Numbered from the stretch's first letter, positions 50,390 through 58,421 are shown. The stretch is 64,000 nucleotides of DNA from CAIPBY01 sp041671305 (GCA_041671305.1 JBAZBX010000002.1:11604-75603), one strand, 5' to 3'. Program-made: numbers and translations. The notes: generated by a model from the letters alone, not told the origin.

Positions 50390-50854
50390 ATGTCTGATAT
50401 CAACAAAACAACTCTCGGTGAAATAGGAGTGTTTACCAATATGATCGCGTCCGGCCCGGTTATTATTCAAGCGCACGACGGGGTTGAAAAAACTCTGTTG
50501 GTTAAACACGGCGACAGACCTATTGAAGAATTAAAATGGAAATTCTGCGGCGGAAAAATTTTGAAGGGAATGGATTTGGAAGAAAACGCCATCCGTGAAG
50601 CTCAAGAAGAAATCGGCGCCACAGTCAAGCTCATAAAGCCTCTTAAACCGCTAGTCATTTGGAATGAGGTTCCTGAAACTGGGTCAGAACAGCCGGAAGC
50701 AATTATCCTTATTCATTATTTAGCCACAATTGATCAAGAACCGAAAAAAGGTAAACAAATTTTGGCCATGGAATGGTTTGATATAAATAATTTGCCAGAC
50801 GATTGTGCGCCCAATATAAAACCGATCATCCAAAATTATTTGGATTTGAAATAA
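50390..50854 (+). CDS. Nudix hydrolase family protein
   Basis: 154 residues. Hydrolyses nucleoside diphosphates linked to another moiety; the substrate is unknown. The Nudix box begins GKILKGMDLEENAI and continues REAQEEIGA. The catalytic REUXEE part is intact, but the first Glu of the consensus (GX5E) is Met. The preceding ELKWKFCGG strand and the C-terminal EWFDINNLPDD match the fold. TAAGTAAGTAAG sits just before the ATG. It stands alone between elp3 and a terminator. Another, complete Nudix box lies within LeuRS. Confidence 0.85.
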   Translation: MSDINKTTLGEIGVFTNMIASGPVIIQAHDGVEKTLLVKHGDRPIEELKWKFCGGKILKGMDLEENAIREAQEEIGATVKLIKPLKPLVIWNEVPETGSEQPEAIILIHYLATIDQEPKKGKQILAMEWFDINNLPDDCAPNIKPIIQNYLDLK

Positions 50855-50871
50855 TCCTTTTTGAAAATAAA

Positions 50872-50900
50872 AAAGTCCCGCCTTCAAGCGGGATTTTTAT
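50872..50900. terminator. Terminator after Nudix gene (also ends the rsmE series)
   Basis: CCCGC-CTTCAA-GCGGG with a T-run on the plus strand and A-run on the other side. Confidence 0.82.
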
Positions 50901-50915
50901 TCTCACAAAATAAAA

Positions 50916-51005
50916 TCAACCTCTATAAACGATGGCCAAGATAGACAAAATTAAAGCCAAGACTGCCAAAATAATCGCCAAAGCAATTCCCAATTTTTCC
51001 TTCAT
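50916..51005 (-). CDS. 29-residue single-helix membrane peptide
   Basis: Too short for usual gene calling. The peptide starts MKEKLGIALAIILAVLALI and ends LSILAIVYRG. It is one hydrophobic helix with positive N and C ends. It follows rsmE by 30 nt on the same strand and is followed by a terminator, so it has a transcript. No clear ribosome-binding site is seen. The clean signal-anchor pattern and lack of other content argue for a real micro-protein, but chance remains possible. Confidence 0.5.
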   Translation of the reverse strand: MKEKLGIALAIILAVLALILSILAIVYRG

Positions 51006-51035
51006 AAATTTGATGAAATTAATATTGAAATTATT

Positions 51036-51752
51036 TTATTTACCACTCATAGCCAAAACGGAAGCGACAAATATCGTAGCTGTTTCCGCTCTTAGTATTC
51101 TTTTGCCCAGGCCGACGGTTTTCAGTCCCAAAGCCTTGGCTCCCTCTATTTCTTCATCCTCATAACCGCCTTCCGGACCGACAAAAATATGAATTATTTT
51201 ATTATTAATTTCTGATTTGAAATTATTATCAATTTCTTTCTCCCAAGAAATAAGTTTATCTCCTTCCTGCTGACTGCACCAATTAATAGCTTCATGAAAA
51301 TTTACCAGATTGCCAAATTCCATAAGTCTGGTTCCTCCGCATTGTTCAATGGCTTCTTTTATTATTTCTCCATATCTTTTTCTCTTCGCCGGACTTACCT
51401 CCCTCACCACGCATCTATCAGATACCACCGGCACTACCGCATAAACTCCTATCTCCGCCAACTTCTGCAAAATCAAATCCAATTTATCCGACTTGAGCAA
51501 TGATTGATAAATTATAATTTTGGTTTTTAATTCTTTGTCGTCATCTCTCTTGTCAAGGAGCAAAAATTCTGCGCAATTGCTATCCAGCTTGATAAGTTGA
51601 GCCAAATATTCCCCGCCCAAATTATTAAAAATAAAAAACCTATCCCCTTCTTTGGCACGCAACACTTTGGCTATTTGTGAGACTAATTTTTTGTCCTGAC
51701 ACGACGCATAATCGCCGGAAAAATCAGAAGGAGGAAGATAAAATCTCTGCAT
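51036..51752 (-). CDS. rsmE: 16S rRNA (uracil1498-N3)-methyltransferase
   Basis: SPOUT-class methyltransferase, 238 residues, modifying U1498 of 16S rRNA. N-terminal PUA-like barrel (MQRFYLPPSDFSG ... HVLR-like KVLRAKEGD), then the trefoil-knot domain with KLDLILQKLAEIGV, FVGPEGGYEDEEIEGAKALG and LGKRILRAETATIFVAS, all family hallmarks. Divergent from glyA with overlapping -10 elements. Confidence 0.95.
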   Translation of the reverse strand: MQRFYLPPSDFSGDYASCQDKKLVSQIAKVLRAKEGDRFFIFNNLGGEYLAQLIKLDSNCAEFLLLDKRDDDKELKTKIIIYQSLLKSDKLDLILQKLAEIGVYAVVPVVSDRCVVREVSPAKRKRYGEIIKEAIEQCGGTRLMEFGNLVNFHEAINWCSQQEGDKLISWEKEIDNNFKSEINNKIIHIFVGPEGGYEDEEIEGAKALGLKTVGLGKRILRAETATIFVASVLAMSGK

Positions 51753-51762
51753 AATAAAACAA

Positions 51763-51795
51763 TTGAAAAATTATTCTCTTAATGCTAATATTATA
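51763..51795. promoter_or_regulatory. Overlapping divergent promoters of glyA (+) and rsmE (-)
   Basis: Plus strand: TTGAAA (51763-51768), 17 nt, TAATAT (51786-51791) with TGC extension, for glyA. Minus strand: TATAAT (51790-51795) with TGA extension, for rsmE, whose -35 is weak. The two -10 boxes share 2 nt, so the promoters should compete. Confidence 0.65.
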
Positions 51796-51831
51796 TCATT
51801 AATTTAGATATAAATCACTAATTTTAAACCT

Positions 51832-53079
51832 ATGTCTATAGCACCCGCCATTTTTGAACTCATCAGAAAAGAAATTAAACGTCAACAGGAAGGCCTGATT
51901 ATGATTGCCTCGGAAAATTATGCTTCTGTTGACTCCCTCAAAGCCATAGGAACGCCCTTATCCAATAAATATTCCGAAGGTTATCCCGGCAAAAGATTCT
52001 ATACTGGCAACCAGTACATTGATGAGATAGAAAACTTGGCCAAAGCTGAAGCTCTGAAAATGTTCGGCTTGTCAGATCAAGAATGGGCTTCTAACGTCCA
52101 ACCTCATTCCGGCTCTTCAGCCAACATGGCGGTTTACATGGGGTTACTTAGTGTCGGCGACAAGATAATGGGCATGGACTTAAGCCAAGGCGGACATTTG
52201 ACTCATGGCAGTCCGGTAAATTTTTCTGGCAAGCTTTTTAATTTTGTGCACTATGGCGTAAACAAGGAAACACATCTTTTGGATTACGACGAAATTGAAA
52301 GAATTGCGCTTGAAGAAAAACCCAAGATGATTGTCTGTGGGTATACTGCCTATCCCAGAACGGTTGATTTCCAAAGATTCAGACAAATTGCTGATAAAGT
52401 CGGAGCCCTAGTCATGGCTGACGTTTCGCACATCATAGGATTAATTATTGCCGGTGTTCATCCAACTCCTTTTCCTTATGCTGATGTGGTAACGTCAACC
52501 ACTCACAAAACTCTCTCTGGTCCCAGAAGCGCTTTTATTGTCAGTAAAATCCAATATGCTTCACAAATTGATAAGGCCGTGTTTCCCGGAATGCAAGGCG
52601 GGCCATTAGACAATATTGTCGCCGCCAAAGCTATTGCCTTTTCTGAAGCTCAAAGCGAAGAATTCAAAGCCAAGCAATGGCAAATCGTCAAAAACAGCCA
52701 AGCCTTAGCTCAAACCTTATCCGATGCAGGCATCACCGTCATCACTGGCGGAACAGATACTCATTTGATGCTTTTGGATTGCAGGTCAGTCAACTTGCCT
52801 GGCAAGGAGGCGGTTAATCTTTTGGCGGAAGCAAATATTTATACCAACTTCAATATGATTCCTTATGATCCGGCTACGCCTTTCAATCCCTCAGGCATGA
52901 GGATCGGCACTCCCGCCCTGACCACCAGAGGTATGAAAGAAGATGAGATGAAAATCATCGGGGAATGGATTGCGCAAATATTTAAAAATCCAAACGATGA
53001 ACAATTAAGAATAAAAATAAAAGAACAAGTCAAAGAATTAACCCTGGGATTCCCGATTTATGAAAACTTCCAAATCTAA
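51832..53079 (+). CDS. glyA: Serine hydroxymethyltransferase
   Basis: PLP enzyme, 415 residues, making glycine and methylene-THF from serine. Motifs: IASENYASVDSLKAIGTPLSNKYSEGYPGKRFYTG at the start (read in pieces), VQPHSGSSANMAVY, ADVSHIIGLI, the PLP lysine in TSTTHKTLSGPR, and FPGMQGGPLDN. Length is normal. Its 3' end overlaps folD by 20 nt, so one-carbon flow from serine to formyl-THF is encoded as a coupled pair. Confidence 0.97.
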   Translation: MSIAPAIFELIRKEIKRQQEGLIMIASENYASVDSLKAIGTPLSNKYSEGYPGKRFYTGNQYIDEIENLAKAEALKMFGLSDQEWASNVQPHSGSSANMAVYMGLLSVGDKIMGMDLSQGGHLTHGSPVNFSGKLFNFVHYGVNKETHLLDYDEIERIALEEKPKMIVCGYTAYPRTVDFQRFRQIADKVGALVMADVSHIIGLIIAGVHPTPFPYADVVTSTTHKTLSGPRSAFIVSKIQYASQIDKAVFPGMQGGPLDNIVAAKAIAFSEAQSEEFKAKQWQIVKNSQALAQTLSDAGITVITGGTDTHLMLLDCRSVNLPGKEAVNLLAEANIYTNFNMIPYDPATPFNPSGMRIGTPALTTRGMKEDEMKIIGEWIAQIFKNPNDEQLRIKIKEQVKELTLGFPIYENFQI

Positions 53080-53899
53080 AACAAAAAAGTTAGCCAAAAT
53101 ACTTGATGGCGAAAAGTTAGCCAAAGAAATAAAATTAGATTTGGCGCAAAAAATATTTTTATCCAAACAAAAACCCGGCTTGGCCACTATTTTAATTGGC
53201 GACGATCCGGCATCGCTTTTATACGTTAATTTGAAAGAAAAAGAAGCTGGAAAAGTTGGGATAAATTTTCATAAATATTTATGCAATCAGGATTGCTACC
53301 AAGATATTTCTGAGAAAGAACTTTTGACTATGATAAAATTCCTCAATGAAGACCCAGGTACAAATGGAATTATCGTCCAACTTCCTCTGCCAGAGAAATA
53401 TCACACTCAGAAAATAATCAATGCCGTTGATCCAGGAAAAGATGTAGACGGATTCCATCCCAAAAACAAGGAAGTTATTCCTCCCACCATTTTTGCCATT
53501 ATTGAACTACTGAGATCAACAAAAGAAAAATTAGAAAACAAAAAAACTCTCATCATCGGCAAGAGTTCTATATTTATAAACGGGCTAGAAAGCTACATCC
53601 AAAAAGAACTAAAAATAAAAAATCTCAAACAAAGCAATATTATTCCAAATAATTCCAAAGATTACGACATTATTATCATTGCCATTGGCCAAGCCAAAGC
53701 GTTGAAGAAAACCATGATCAAGGATGGTGCGATTATCATAGATGTAGGAATAAATAAACTGCACGAAAAAACCATCGGCGACGCTGACCCCAAAGTGACT
53801 GAAGTCGCTTCCTATTTCTCCCCGGTTCCTGGAGGTGTCGGACCTCTGACTGTAGCCTGCCTACTGAAAAATACCTACCTGCTTTCAAAGAAAAAATAA
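53060..53899 (+). CDS. folD: Methylenetetrahydrofolate dehydrogenase/cyclohydrolase, divergent
   Basis: 279 residues. The folate half is recognisable: ILIGDDPASLLYVNLKEKEAGKVGI (catalytic Lys in the YVNLKEK helix), IIVQLPLPEKYHTQKIINAVDPGKDVDGFHP. The nucleotide half is unusual. PCTP is PPTI, GRSxIVGxP is GKSSIFINGLE, and the TVTxxHSxT segment is not present as such (SNIIPNNSKDY). The closing DVGIN and PVPGGVGPLTVACLL are normal. So the fold is FolD but cofactor use may differ from the usual NADP. Translationally overlapped with glyA. Confidence 0.88.
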   Translation: MKTSKSKTKKLAKILDGEKLAKEIKLDLAQKIFLSKQKPGLATILIGDDPASLLYVNLKEKEAGKVGINFHKYLCNQDCYQDISEKELLTMIKFLNEDPGTNGIIVQLPLPEKYHTQKIINAVDPGKDVDGFHPKNKEVIPPTIFAIIELLRSTKEKLENKKTLIIGKSSIFINGLESYIQKELKIKNLKQSNIIPNNSKDYDIIIIAIGQAKALKKTMIKDGAIIIDVGINKLHEKTIGDADPKVTEVASYFSPVPGGVGPLTVACLLKNTYLLSKKK

Positions 53900-53907
53900 A
53901 TAATGCA

Positions 53908-53943
53908 AAACGCCGTCTTGATGAAAGATCAAGACGGCGTTTA
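53908..53943. terminator. Strong bidirectional terminator after folD
   Basis: A 15-bp stem, AAACGCCGTCTTGAT / ATCAAGACGGCGTTT, with a GAAAG loop; converges on the exonuclease gene from the other side. Confidence 0.9.
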
Positions 53944-53951
53944 GTTTATAA

Positions 53952-54512
53952 TTAATTCTTATTGAGTAACCTTTCCATCAATTCAATAAAAATCTTGGCA
54001 TTGAATTCCACATCCGGCATAGCTCTATGCGCGTTGATATGTTCATAACCAAAATGCTTGGCAACATTGCCCAAAGTGTAGCTGGGCAAAGTCAATATTT
54101 TGCGCGATAATTCCAAAGTATCAATCATCTTGTTCTCAGGCATGGGCAAAGATCTTTTACGGCAATAATCAAGAATAAACAGCCAGTCAAATTCTCTAAT
54201 GTTGTGTCCCACCACGATTGAATCTCCGATAAAATGGAAAAATTCTTTCATCACGTCATCAATTTTGCGTCCGTTGGCAATCAGATATATCTCGTTGAGA
54301 CCATGAACTTTCTCCGCTTCAGTCGGAACTGACTTGGTCGGCCTCACCAGCTCCTCAAAACGATCTACGATTTCCTTGCCACGCAATTTCAAAGCGGCGA
54401 TTTCCAAAATCTCATCCTTGTCAGGATAAAGACCGGAGGTTTCCAAATCAAAAACCGAAAATTCGGTTTCCAAAAAATTCTGATACTTTTGTTTTTGTTC
54501 TTCTGGTGTCAT
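53952..54512 (-). CDS. DnaQ-like 3'-5' exonuclease (DEDDh)
   Basis: 186 residues from ATG 54512. Exo motifs: FSVFDLETSG (Asp, Glu), VVGHNIREFDW (Asp) and HRAMPDVEF (His, Asp), the complete DEDDh set. It resembles the PolC/DNA polymerase III epsilon-type exonuclease domain standing alone; proofreading or DNA-end trimming is possible. An upstream in-frame ATG at 54524 overlaps its own -10 box (TAACAT, 54523-54528) and cannot lie within a transcript from that promoter, so the inner ATG is preferred. Confidence 0.9.
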   Translation of the reverse strand: MTPEEQKQKYQNFLETEFSVFDLETSGLYPDKDEILEIAALKLRGKEIVDRFEELVRPTKSVPTEAEKVHGLNEIYLIANGRKIDDVMKEFFHFIGDSIVVGHNIREFDWLFILDYCRKRSLPMPENKMIDTLELSRKILTLPSYTLGNVAKHFGYEHINAHRAMPDVEFNAKIFIELMERLLNKN

Positions 54513-54522
54513 AACATATACC

Positions 54523-54551
54523 ATGTTAAAGCAAAATCACGGTTTTAGCAA
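54523..54551 (-). promoter_or_regulatory. Promoter of the DnaQ-like gene
   Basis: Minus-strand TTGCTA (54546-54551), 17 nt, TAACAT (54523-54528). Transcription would begin about 4 nt before ATG 54512, making the message nearly leaderless. Confidence 0.6.
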
Positions 54552-54554
54552 GGC

Positions 54555-54583
54555 TTGAAAAATAAGGATTTTTGTGGTATAAT
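54555..54583 (+). promoter_or_regulatory. ychF: Promoter of ychF
   Basis: TTGAAA (54555-54560), 17 nt, TATAAT (54578-54583) with TGG extension. Back to back with the exonuclease promoter. Confidence 0.78.
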
Positions 54584-54589
54584 GGCTAC

Positions 54590-54655
54590 AATAATTTTCA
54601 ATGATCAATTATCAATTTTCAAACAATTTTTAATGATCTAATTTAAAAATTGGAA
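54590..54655. repeat. Repeat family C in the ychF leader
   Basis: ATAATTTTCAATGATCAATT followed by ATCAATTTTCAAACAATTTT is closely similar to the copy at 25255..25315 in opposite orientation. It lies in the ychF 5' untranslated region. Confidence 0.6.
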
Positions 54656-54680
54656 ATTAAAAATTATAAATTTATCCCCT

Positions 54681-55766
54681 ATGTCTTTTTCCATCGGTAT
54701 CGTTGGTTTGCCCAATGTCGGAAAATCTACACTATTTAAAGCCCTAACCAAAAAACAGGTTGATGCTTCTAATTATCCATTTTGTACCATAGACCCCAAT
54801 GTTGGCGTAGTGCCCGTGCCAGATATCAGGCTAGAGCAACTCGGCCAAGTTTCCCATTCCGCCAAAATAGTCCCTACCACCATTGAGTTTGTAGATATTG
54901 CGGGACTCGTCAAAGGCGCTTCCAAAGGCGAAGGATTGGGCAATAAATTTCTAGCCAACATCCGCGAAGTAGATGCCATTGTTCAAGTCGTCAGGCAATT
55001 TTCTGACAGCAATGTCATTCATGTGGAAGGCAGAGTCAATCCCGAGTCTGACAAAGAAACCATAAACATGGAATTAATCCTGGCTGACCTCCAATCAGTT
55101 GACAAAAAAATTGATGCCAATGCCAAAGAAGTCAGAGCAGGCAAAAAAGAAGCCAAGGAAATTGAGCCGGTTTTAGTTAAACTCAAAGCCGGATTGGACG
55201 CTGGCAAATTAGCCTTTGAAATTATTACCGATCCAGAAGAAATAGAATTAATCAAAGAACTGCACTTGCTTACCATCAAACCCATGATTTATGTGCTTAA
55301 CGTTGACGAAGACAAAATTTTCCCTGCCCGAAATGCTTCGCATAACGATGCAGGCGGGCAAGAGACTGATTATCTGACGGTATCAGCCAAAATAGAAGCT
55401 GAACTTTCCGAATTGCCTGAAGCCGAAGCCAAGGAATACCTCAAGGATTTATCCCTTGATTCCTCCGGCCTAGATAGGCTGATCGTCAAAGCTTATGAAG
55501 CTCTTAATTTGATTACTTATATTACCTCTGGCGAGATGGAGACAAAGGCTTGGACCATCAAACGTGGCTGGAAAGCTCCGCAAGCCGCCGGAGTCATTCA
55601 TACCGATTTTGAAAAAGGATTCATCCGAGCGGAAATAATCAATTGGAAAGATCTAGTTGATGCCGAGGGAGAAGCCAAAGCCAAAGAAAAAGGATTAGTG
55701 AGATTGGAAGGCAAAGACTATGTGATGGCCGATGGCGACGTAGCTCACTTTCGGTTCAGTAATTAA
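54681..55766 (+). CDS. ychF: Redox-regulated ATPase YchF (OBG-type)
   Basis: 361 residues. Start IGIVGLPNVGKSTLFKALT is the P loop, with NYPFCTIDPNVGVVPVPD, VDIAGLVKGASKGEGLGNKFL (G3), and YVLNVDED (the NxxE-like G4 variant of YchF that favours ATP). The C-terminal TGS-like part has AWTIKRGWKAPQAAGVIHTDFEKGFIRAE. Oddity: residues about 215-227 (PARNASHNDAGGQ), between the G4 region and VSAKIEAEL, come from palindromic repeat family B and replace the helix normally found there, while total length stays normal. Confidence 0.95.
   Translation: MSFSIGIVGLPNVGKSTLFKALTKKQVDASNYPFCTIDPNVGVVPVPDIRLEQLGQVSHSAKIVPTTIEFVDIAGLVKGASKGEGLGNKFLANIREVDAIVQVVRQFSDSNVIHVEGRVNPESDKETINMELILADLQSVDKKIDANAKEVRAGKKEAKEIEPVLVKLKAGLDAGKLAFEIITDPEEIELIKELHLLTIKPMIYVLNVDEDKIFPARNASHNDAGGQETDYLTVSAKIEAELSELPEAEAKEYLKDLSLDSSGLDRLIVKAYEALNLITYITSGEMETKAWTIKRGWKAPQAAGVIHTDFEKGFIRAEIINWKDLVDAEGEAKAKEKGLVRLEGKDYVMADGDVAHFRFSN
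55323..55361. repeat. Palindromic repeat family B inside ychF
   Basis: CCTGCCCGAAATGCTTCGCA followed by TAACGATGCAGGCGGG matches the leuS-upstream copy at 29 of 34 positions and is translated in the same frame (PARNAS...DAG) in both. Confidence 0.75.
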
Positions 55767-55767
55767 A

Positions 55768-55848
55768 TAATAACTAATAACCAAGATACAATAACCAAAA
55801 AGATTTTTACATTTTTTGATTATTGATTATTGTTTCTTGTATCTTAAT
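55768..55848. repeat. Repeat family D downstream of ychF
   Basis: Left arm ACCAAGATACAATAACCAAA, right arm TTGTTTCTTGTATCTT; imperfect long hairpin. It ends 3 nt before the next small gene. Confidence 0.6.
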
Positions 55849-55851
55849 TTT

Positions 55852-56013
55852 ATGGAAGATGACACAAAGCTAAAAGTGATTCTCTACTTATTGGTCGTTC
55901 TCAGCGCTGTTGCCTTGATCGGCCTATGGGAGTTATTTATCAAGCCAGGTTCAATCTTTATCTGGCAACTTATCGGCCCCTATGTATCTCAAATCTGGCA
56001 TATGGTTTTCTAA
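55852..56013 (+). CDS. 53-residue single-pass membrane protein
   Basis: Start ATG 55852 (MEDDTKLKVILYLLVVLSAV), chosen because the longer in-frame extension is read from the hairpin repeat. One long hydrophobic helix, then ELFIKPGSIFIWQLIGPY and a short aromatic C terminus (VSQIWHMVF). Family unknown. A terminator 15 nt after the stop supports it being a real gene. Confidence 0.6.
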   Translation: MEDDTKLKVILYLLVVLSAVALIGLWELFIKPGSIFIWQLIGPYVSQIWHMVF

Positions 56014-56027
56014 TCTAACGCCAACAA

Positions 56028-56056
56028 AAAATCCGGCGATAAGCCGGTTTTTTATT
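56028..56056. terminator. Terminator between the 53-residue gene and capA-like gene
   Basis: ATCCGGC-GATAA-GCCGGTT with flanking A- and T-runs. Confidence 0.82.
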
Positions 56057-56064
56057 TTTTAATT

Positions 56065-57174
56065 TTATAATTTTATCTCTCCACTGCTTAATCCCATTCT
56101 TTTGAGTATTTTGCTCTTCTGTGAGCCGATCGCCAAATCAGGCTGTCCGTAATCGTTTATTACAATCGGCAAAATTTCTATCTTTTCTAATTCTTTATCC
56201 TGGAAATAAACCTTGGCAATTGCGCCTTCCCTGGTTTCCTGCGACCACATCTGATCAAAAATTAAATTACCCAGAGAATAAATAATATATTTGCCCTTAT
56301 AATTTTCTATATTCTGCACCCAATGCGGATGATGACCGATAACCAAATCTGCTCCGGCATCAATTACTCCATGATCAAAAGCGATCTGCTGAGAATTAGC
56401 TTTGGCTACATATTCCGTTCCTGCATGGACAAGCACGATAATTACATCTGCTTGTTTTTTTAAACTATCAATATCTGATTTGGCTTTTCCCAAATTCATA
56501 TTGGCCATGCCCGCTTTTACTGAAGTGGCAAGATACAAATCTTCAGGATAGGCGTAAGACAAAAAGCCGAACTTCACGCCATTAATTTCTTTAATATATG
56601 GCGCATGCGCTTCCCTGTCGTTTTTGCCGGCTCCCACATAACCAATGCCATTATCATTCAAAGTCTTGAAAGTATCCAGCATACCCTTTTGCCCCTGATT
56701 GCCAAAATGATTATTGGCGAGAGAAATCAAATCAATTCCCGCTTCTTCTAATCCAGCCATAGACTTGGGATCGGCATTGAAACTAAACGATCCGGTCTGA
56801 ACCAGATGACTACCACTGGAAATAGTAAACGGCGATTCCAAATTAACAATTGCCAAATCAACTTTTTTGAATTCATTTCCAATCTTCTCAAACGGCCAGG
56901 CAAAATCATTTTTCTTAACCATCTTCTGTCCCACCACTCTTGAAAGCATGACATCACCGCCAAAAGCCATGATGGTTTCTTTCGGCTCTACTGCAATTGG
57001 CTCCTCCACCACAGCAAAAGTCGCCGGAAGGGATTGCGCCATCACCTCCTTAATTTGTCCTGTCTGGTAAGTGGAAGTCTTGGCCGACCTTATGGCCACA
57101 AAAAGCAACCCAATCACGACCACTAGGATCAAAATTAAAATCGCCAGAATTATTTCTATTTTAAACTTTTTCAT
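56065..57174 (-). CDS. CapA/PgsA-like metallophosphoesterase-fold protein
   Basis: 369 residues, anchored by one N-terminal helix (IILAILILILVVVIGLLFVAI). The domain is the CapA family: AFGGDVMLSRVVG (metal Asp), LAIVNLESPFT, LISLANNHFGNQGQKGM, VIVLVHAGTEYV and VIGHHPHWVQNIENYKGKYIIYSLGNLIFDQ. Relatives take part in poly-gamma-glutamate capsule synthesis or anchoring, but no capB/capC partner lies here, so the true substrate is open. Its start overlaps the methylase gene by 14 nt. Confidence 0.9.
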   Translation of the reverse strand: MKKFKIEIILAILILILVVVIGLLFVAIRSAKTSTYQTGQIKEVMAQSLPATFAVVEEPIAVEPKETIMAFGGDVMLSRVVGQKMVKKNDFAWPFEKIGNEFKKVDLAIVNLESPFTISSGSHLVQTGSFSFNADPKSMAGLEEAGIDLISLANNHFGNQGQKGMLDTFKTLNDNGIGYVGAGKNDREAHAPYIKEINGVKFGFLSYAYPEDLYLATSVKAGMANMNLGKAKSDIDSLKKQADVIIVLVHAGTEYVAKANSQQIAFDHGVIDAGADLVIGHHPHWVQNIENYKGKYIIYSLGNLIFDQMWSQETREGAIAKVYFQDKELEKIEILPIVINDYGQPDLAIGSQKSKILKRMGLSSGEIKL

Positions 57175-58279
57175 AAATAATTATATTACGCCAAATTTTT
57201 TGATCTTCCCTTTTGTAAATAAGATTGCCTTCATCCACTCTGGAAAATTTCATTTTTTCAATCTTATCAGCAATATTAATGCCGTATGCCTCATCTCCCA
57301 AATGCCATTCAGGCATCACTATTACTACCCGGCCACCGCTTAAAAGCGCTTTTTCAAATTGAGCAAACGAAGCCAGATACAATTGCTCCAAGTCTTTGAT
57401 AATTTTAATAATTTTTGCCTCGCCCTCATTGCCTTTGATGGGAGGACCCAGATAAGGCTCGGTCACAATCGCCGTCACGGACTTAGATTTTATTTTTTCA
57501 GATAATTTTGTGACATCTAATTTTGAAATATCAAATTTGCAATCATTAATTTTTTCTTTATCCACAAGCCAGTTTAAATTATCCTTGCTGTCGCTAACTG
57601 CCCGATCAGAAATATCACTGCCAATTAGATTTTTGAATCCCATAGCCATCGCCTCAGAAAGAATTGTACCGGAACCGCAGGAAGGATCCACAATCGTGTC
57701 TTCAAAATTTGCACCTGACAAATTAATCATCATCTTGGCCAGCTTGGGCGGAAGCATGCCGGAAATAGCATCACTCTTCGGTCTGCCGAAATCACGAGAA
57801 GAATAATCCTTGAAATCCTGCACCGCACAAGTAAGCGCCAAAAATTTCGGCGTAACAATAAAATCCAAGCACTTTTCTTTGGTAATGATCACGGAAGAAA
57901 GCGATTTTTCTTTGCTCTCCACTAAACGGCTGGAAATTCCTTGAGCCCTAAGTTCCTTTTTTATCTCCATGCCAAAACGCCTATCCTGCTGGACGTTGTG
58001 CCAACTAAACCCGAAGTTGCTTCTACCCCCTTCAGAAGTGCCTCTGGAGGCCAAAATTTGGTCCAAAACCACTGTTTTGTCCAATTTACCACCAATGACC
58101 GTACCTATCTTAATAGTGCCTCCCAAACGATCCTGAGCCTCCTGGCAATCCATGCTGATGCCCTCAAAAACGGCAAAATCTGACCCTACAGCGATCAATT
58201 TCAAATCCGGCCACAATGTCCCTATTTCAGCCAAAGACAGCTCCCTATTCTTTCCCAGTATAAATATGTATTTTTCCAT
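57161..58279 (-). CDS. TRM11/THUMP-type RNA (guanine-N2) methyltransferase-like protein
   Basis: 372 residues. Start YIFILGKNRELSLAEIGTLWPDLK resembles the N-terminal domain of Trm11-like proteins. The methylase half has DPSCGSGTILSEAMAMG (SAM binding), IGSDISDRAV, KFDISKLDV and the catalytic segment VTEPYLGPPIKG, equivalent to the (D/N)PPY motif of N2-guanine RNA methylases but written EPYLGPP. Likely target is a tRNA guanine. Its stop overlaps the start of the capA-like gene, so they are co-transcribed. Confidence 0.82.
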   Translation of the reverse strand: MEKYIFILGKNRELSLAEIGTLWPDLKLIAVGSDFAVFEGISMDCQEAQDRLGGTIKIGTVIGGKLDKTVVLDQILASRGTSEGGRSNFGFSWHNVQQDRRFGMEIKKELRAQGISSRLVESKEKSLSSVIITKEKCLDFIVTPKFLALTCAVQDFKDYSSRDFGRPKSDAISGMLPPKLAKMMINLSGANFEDTIVDPSCGSGTILSEAMAMGFKNLIGSDISDRAVSDSKDNLNWLVDKEKINDCKFDISKLDVTKLSEKIKSKSVTAIVTEPYLGPPIKGNEGEAKIIKIIKDLEQLYLASFAQFEKALLSGGRVVIVMPEWHLGDEAYGINIADKIEKMKFSRVDEGNLIYKREDQKIWRNIIIYEKV

Positions 58280-58342
58280 TTAATTTATTCAATAAAAATT
58301 TGAGGATAAACTGCCTCAAAACTATTAATAAAACTTAATATA

Positions 58343-58370
58343 AGTATAACATAATTTATCTAATATTAAA
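58343..58370 (-). promoter_or_regulatory. Promoter of the TRM11-like/capA-like pair
   Basis: Minus-strand TTTAAT (58365-58370), 16 nt, TATACT (58343-58348) with TGT extension. The -35 is weak. Confidence 0.5.
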
Positions 58371-58392
58371 GATTAAATAAAAACGGCCAGAT

Positions 58393-58421
58393 TTGACACT
58401 TTCCCTATCTTATGCTAATAT
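58393..58421 (+). promoter_or_regulatory. rpsF: Promoter of rpsF-ssb-rpsR
   Basis: TTGACA (58393-58398), 17 nt, TAATAT (58416-58421) with TGC extension. The predicted leader is about 160 nt. Confidence 0.82.
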
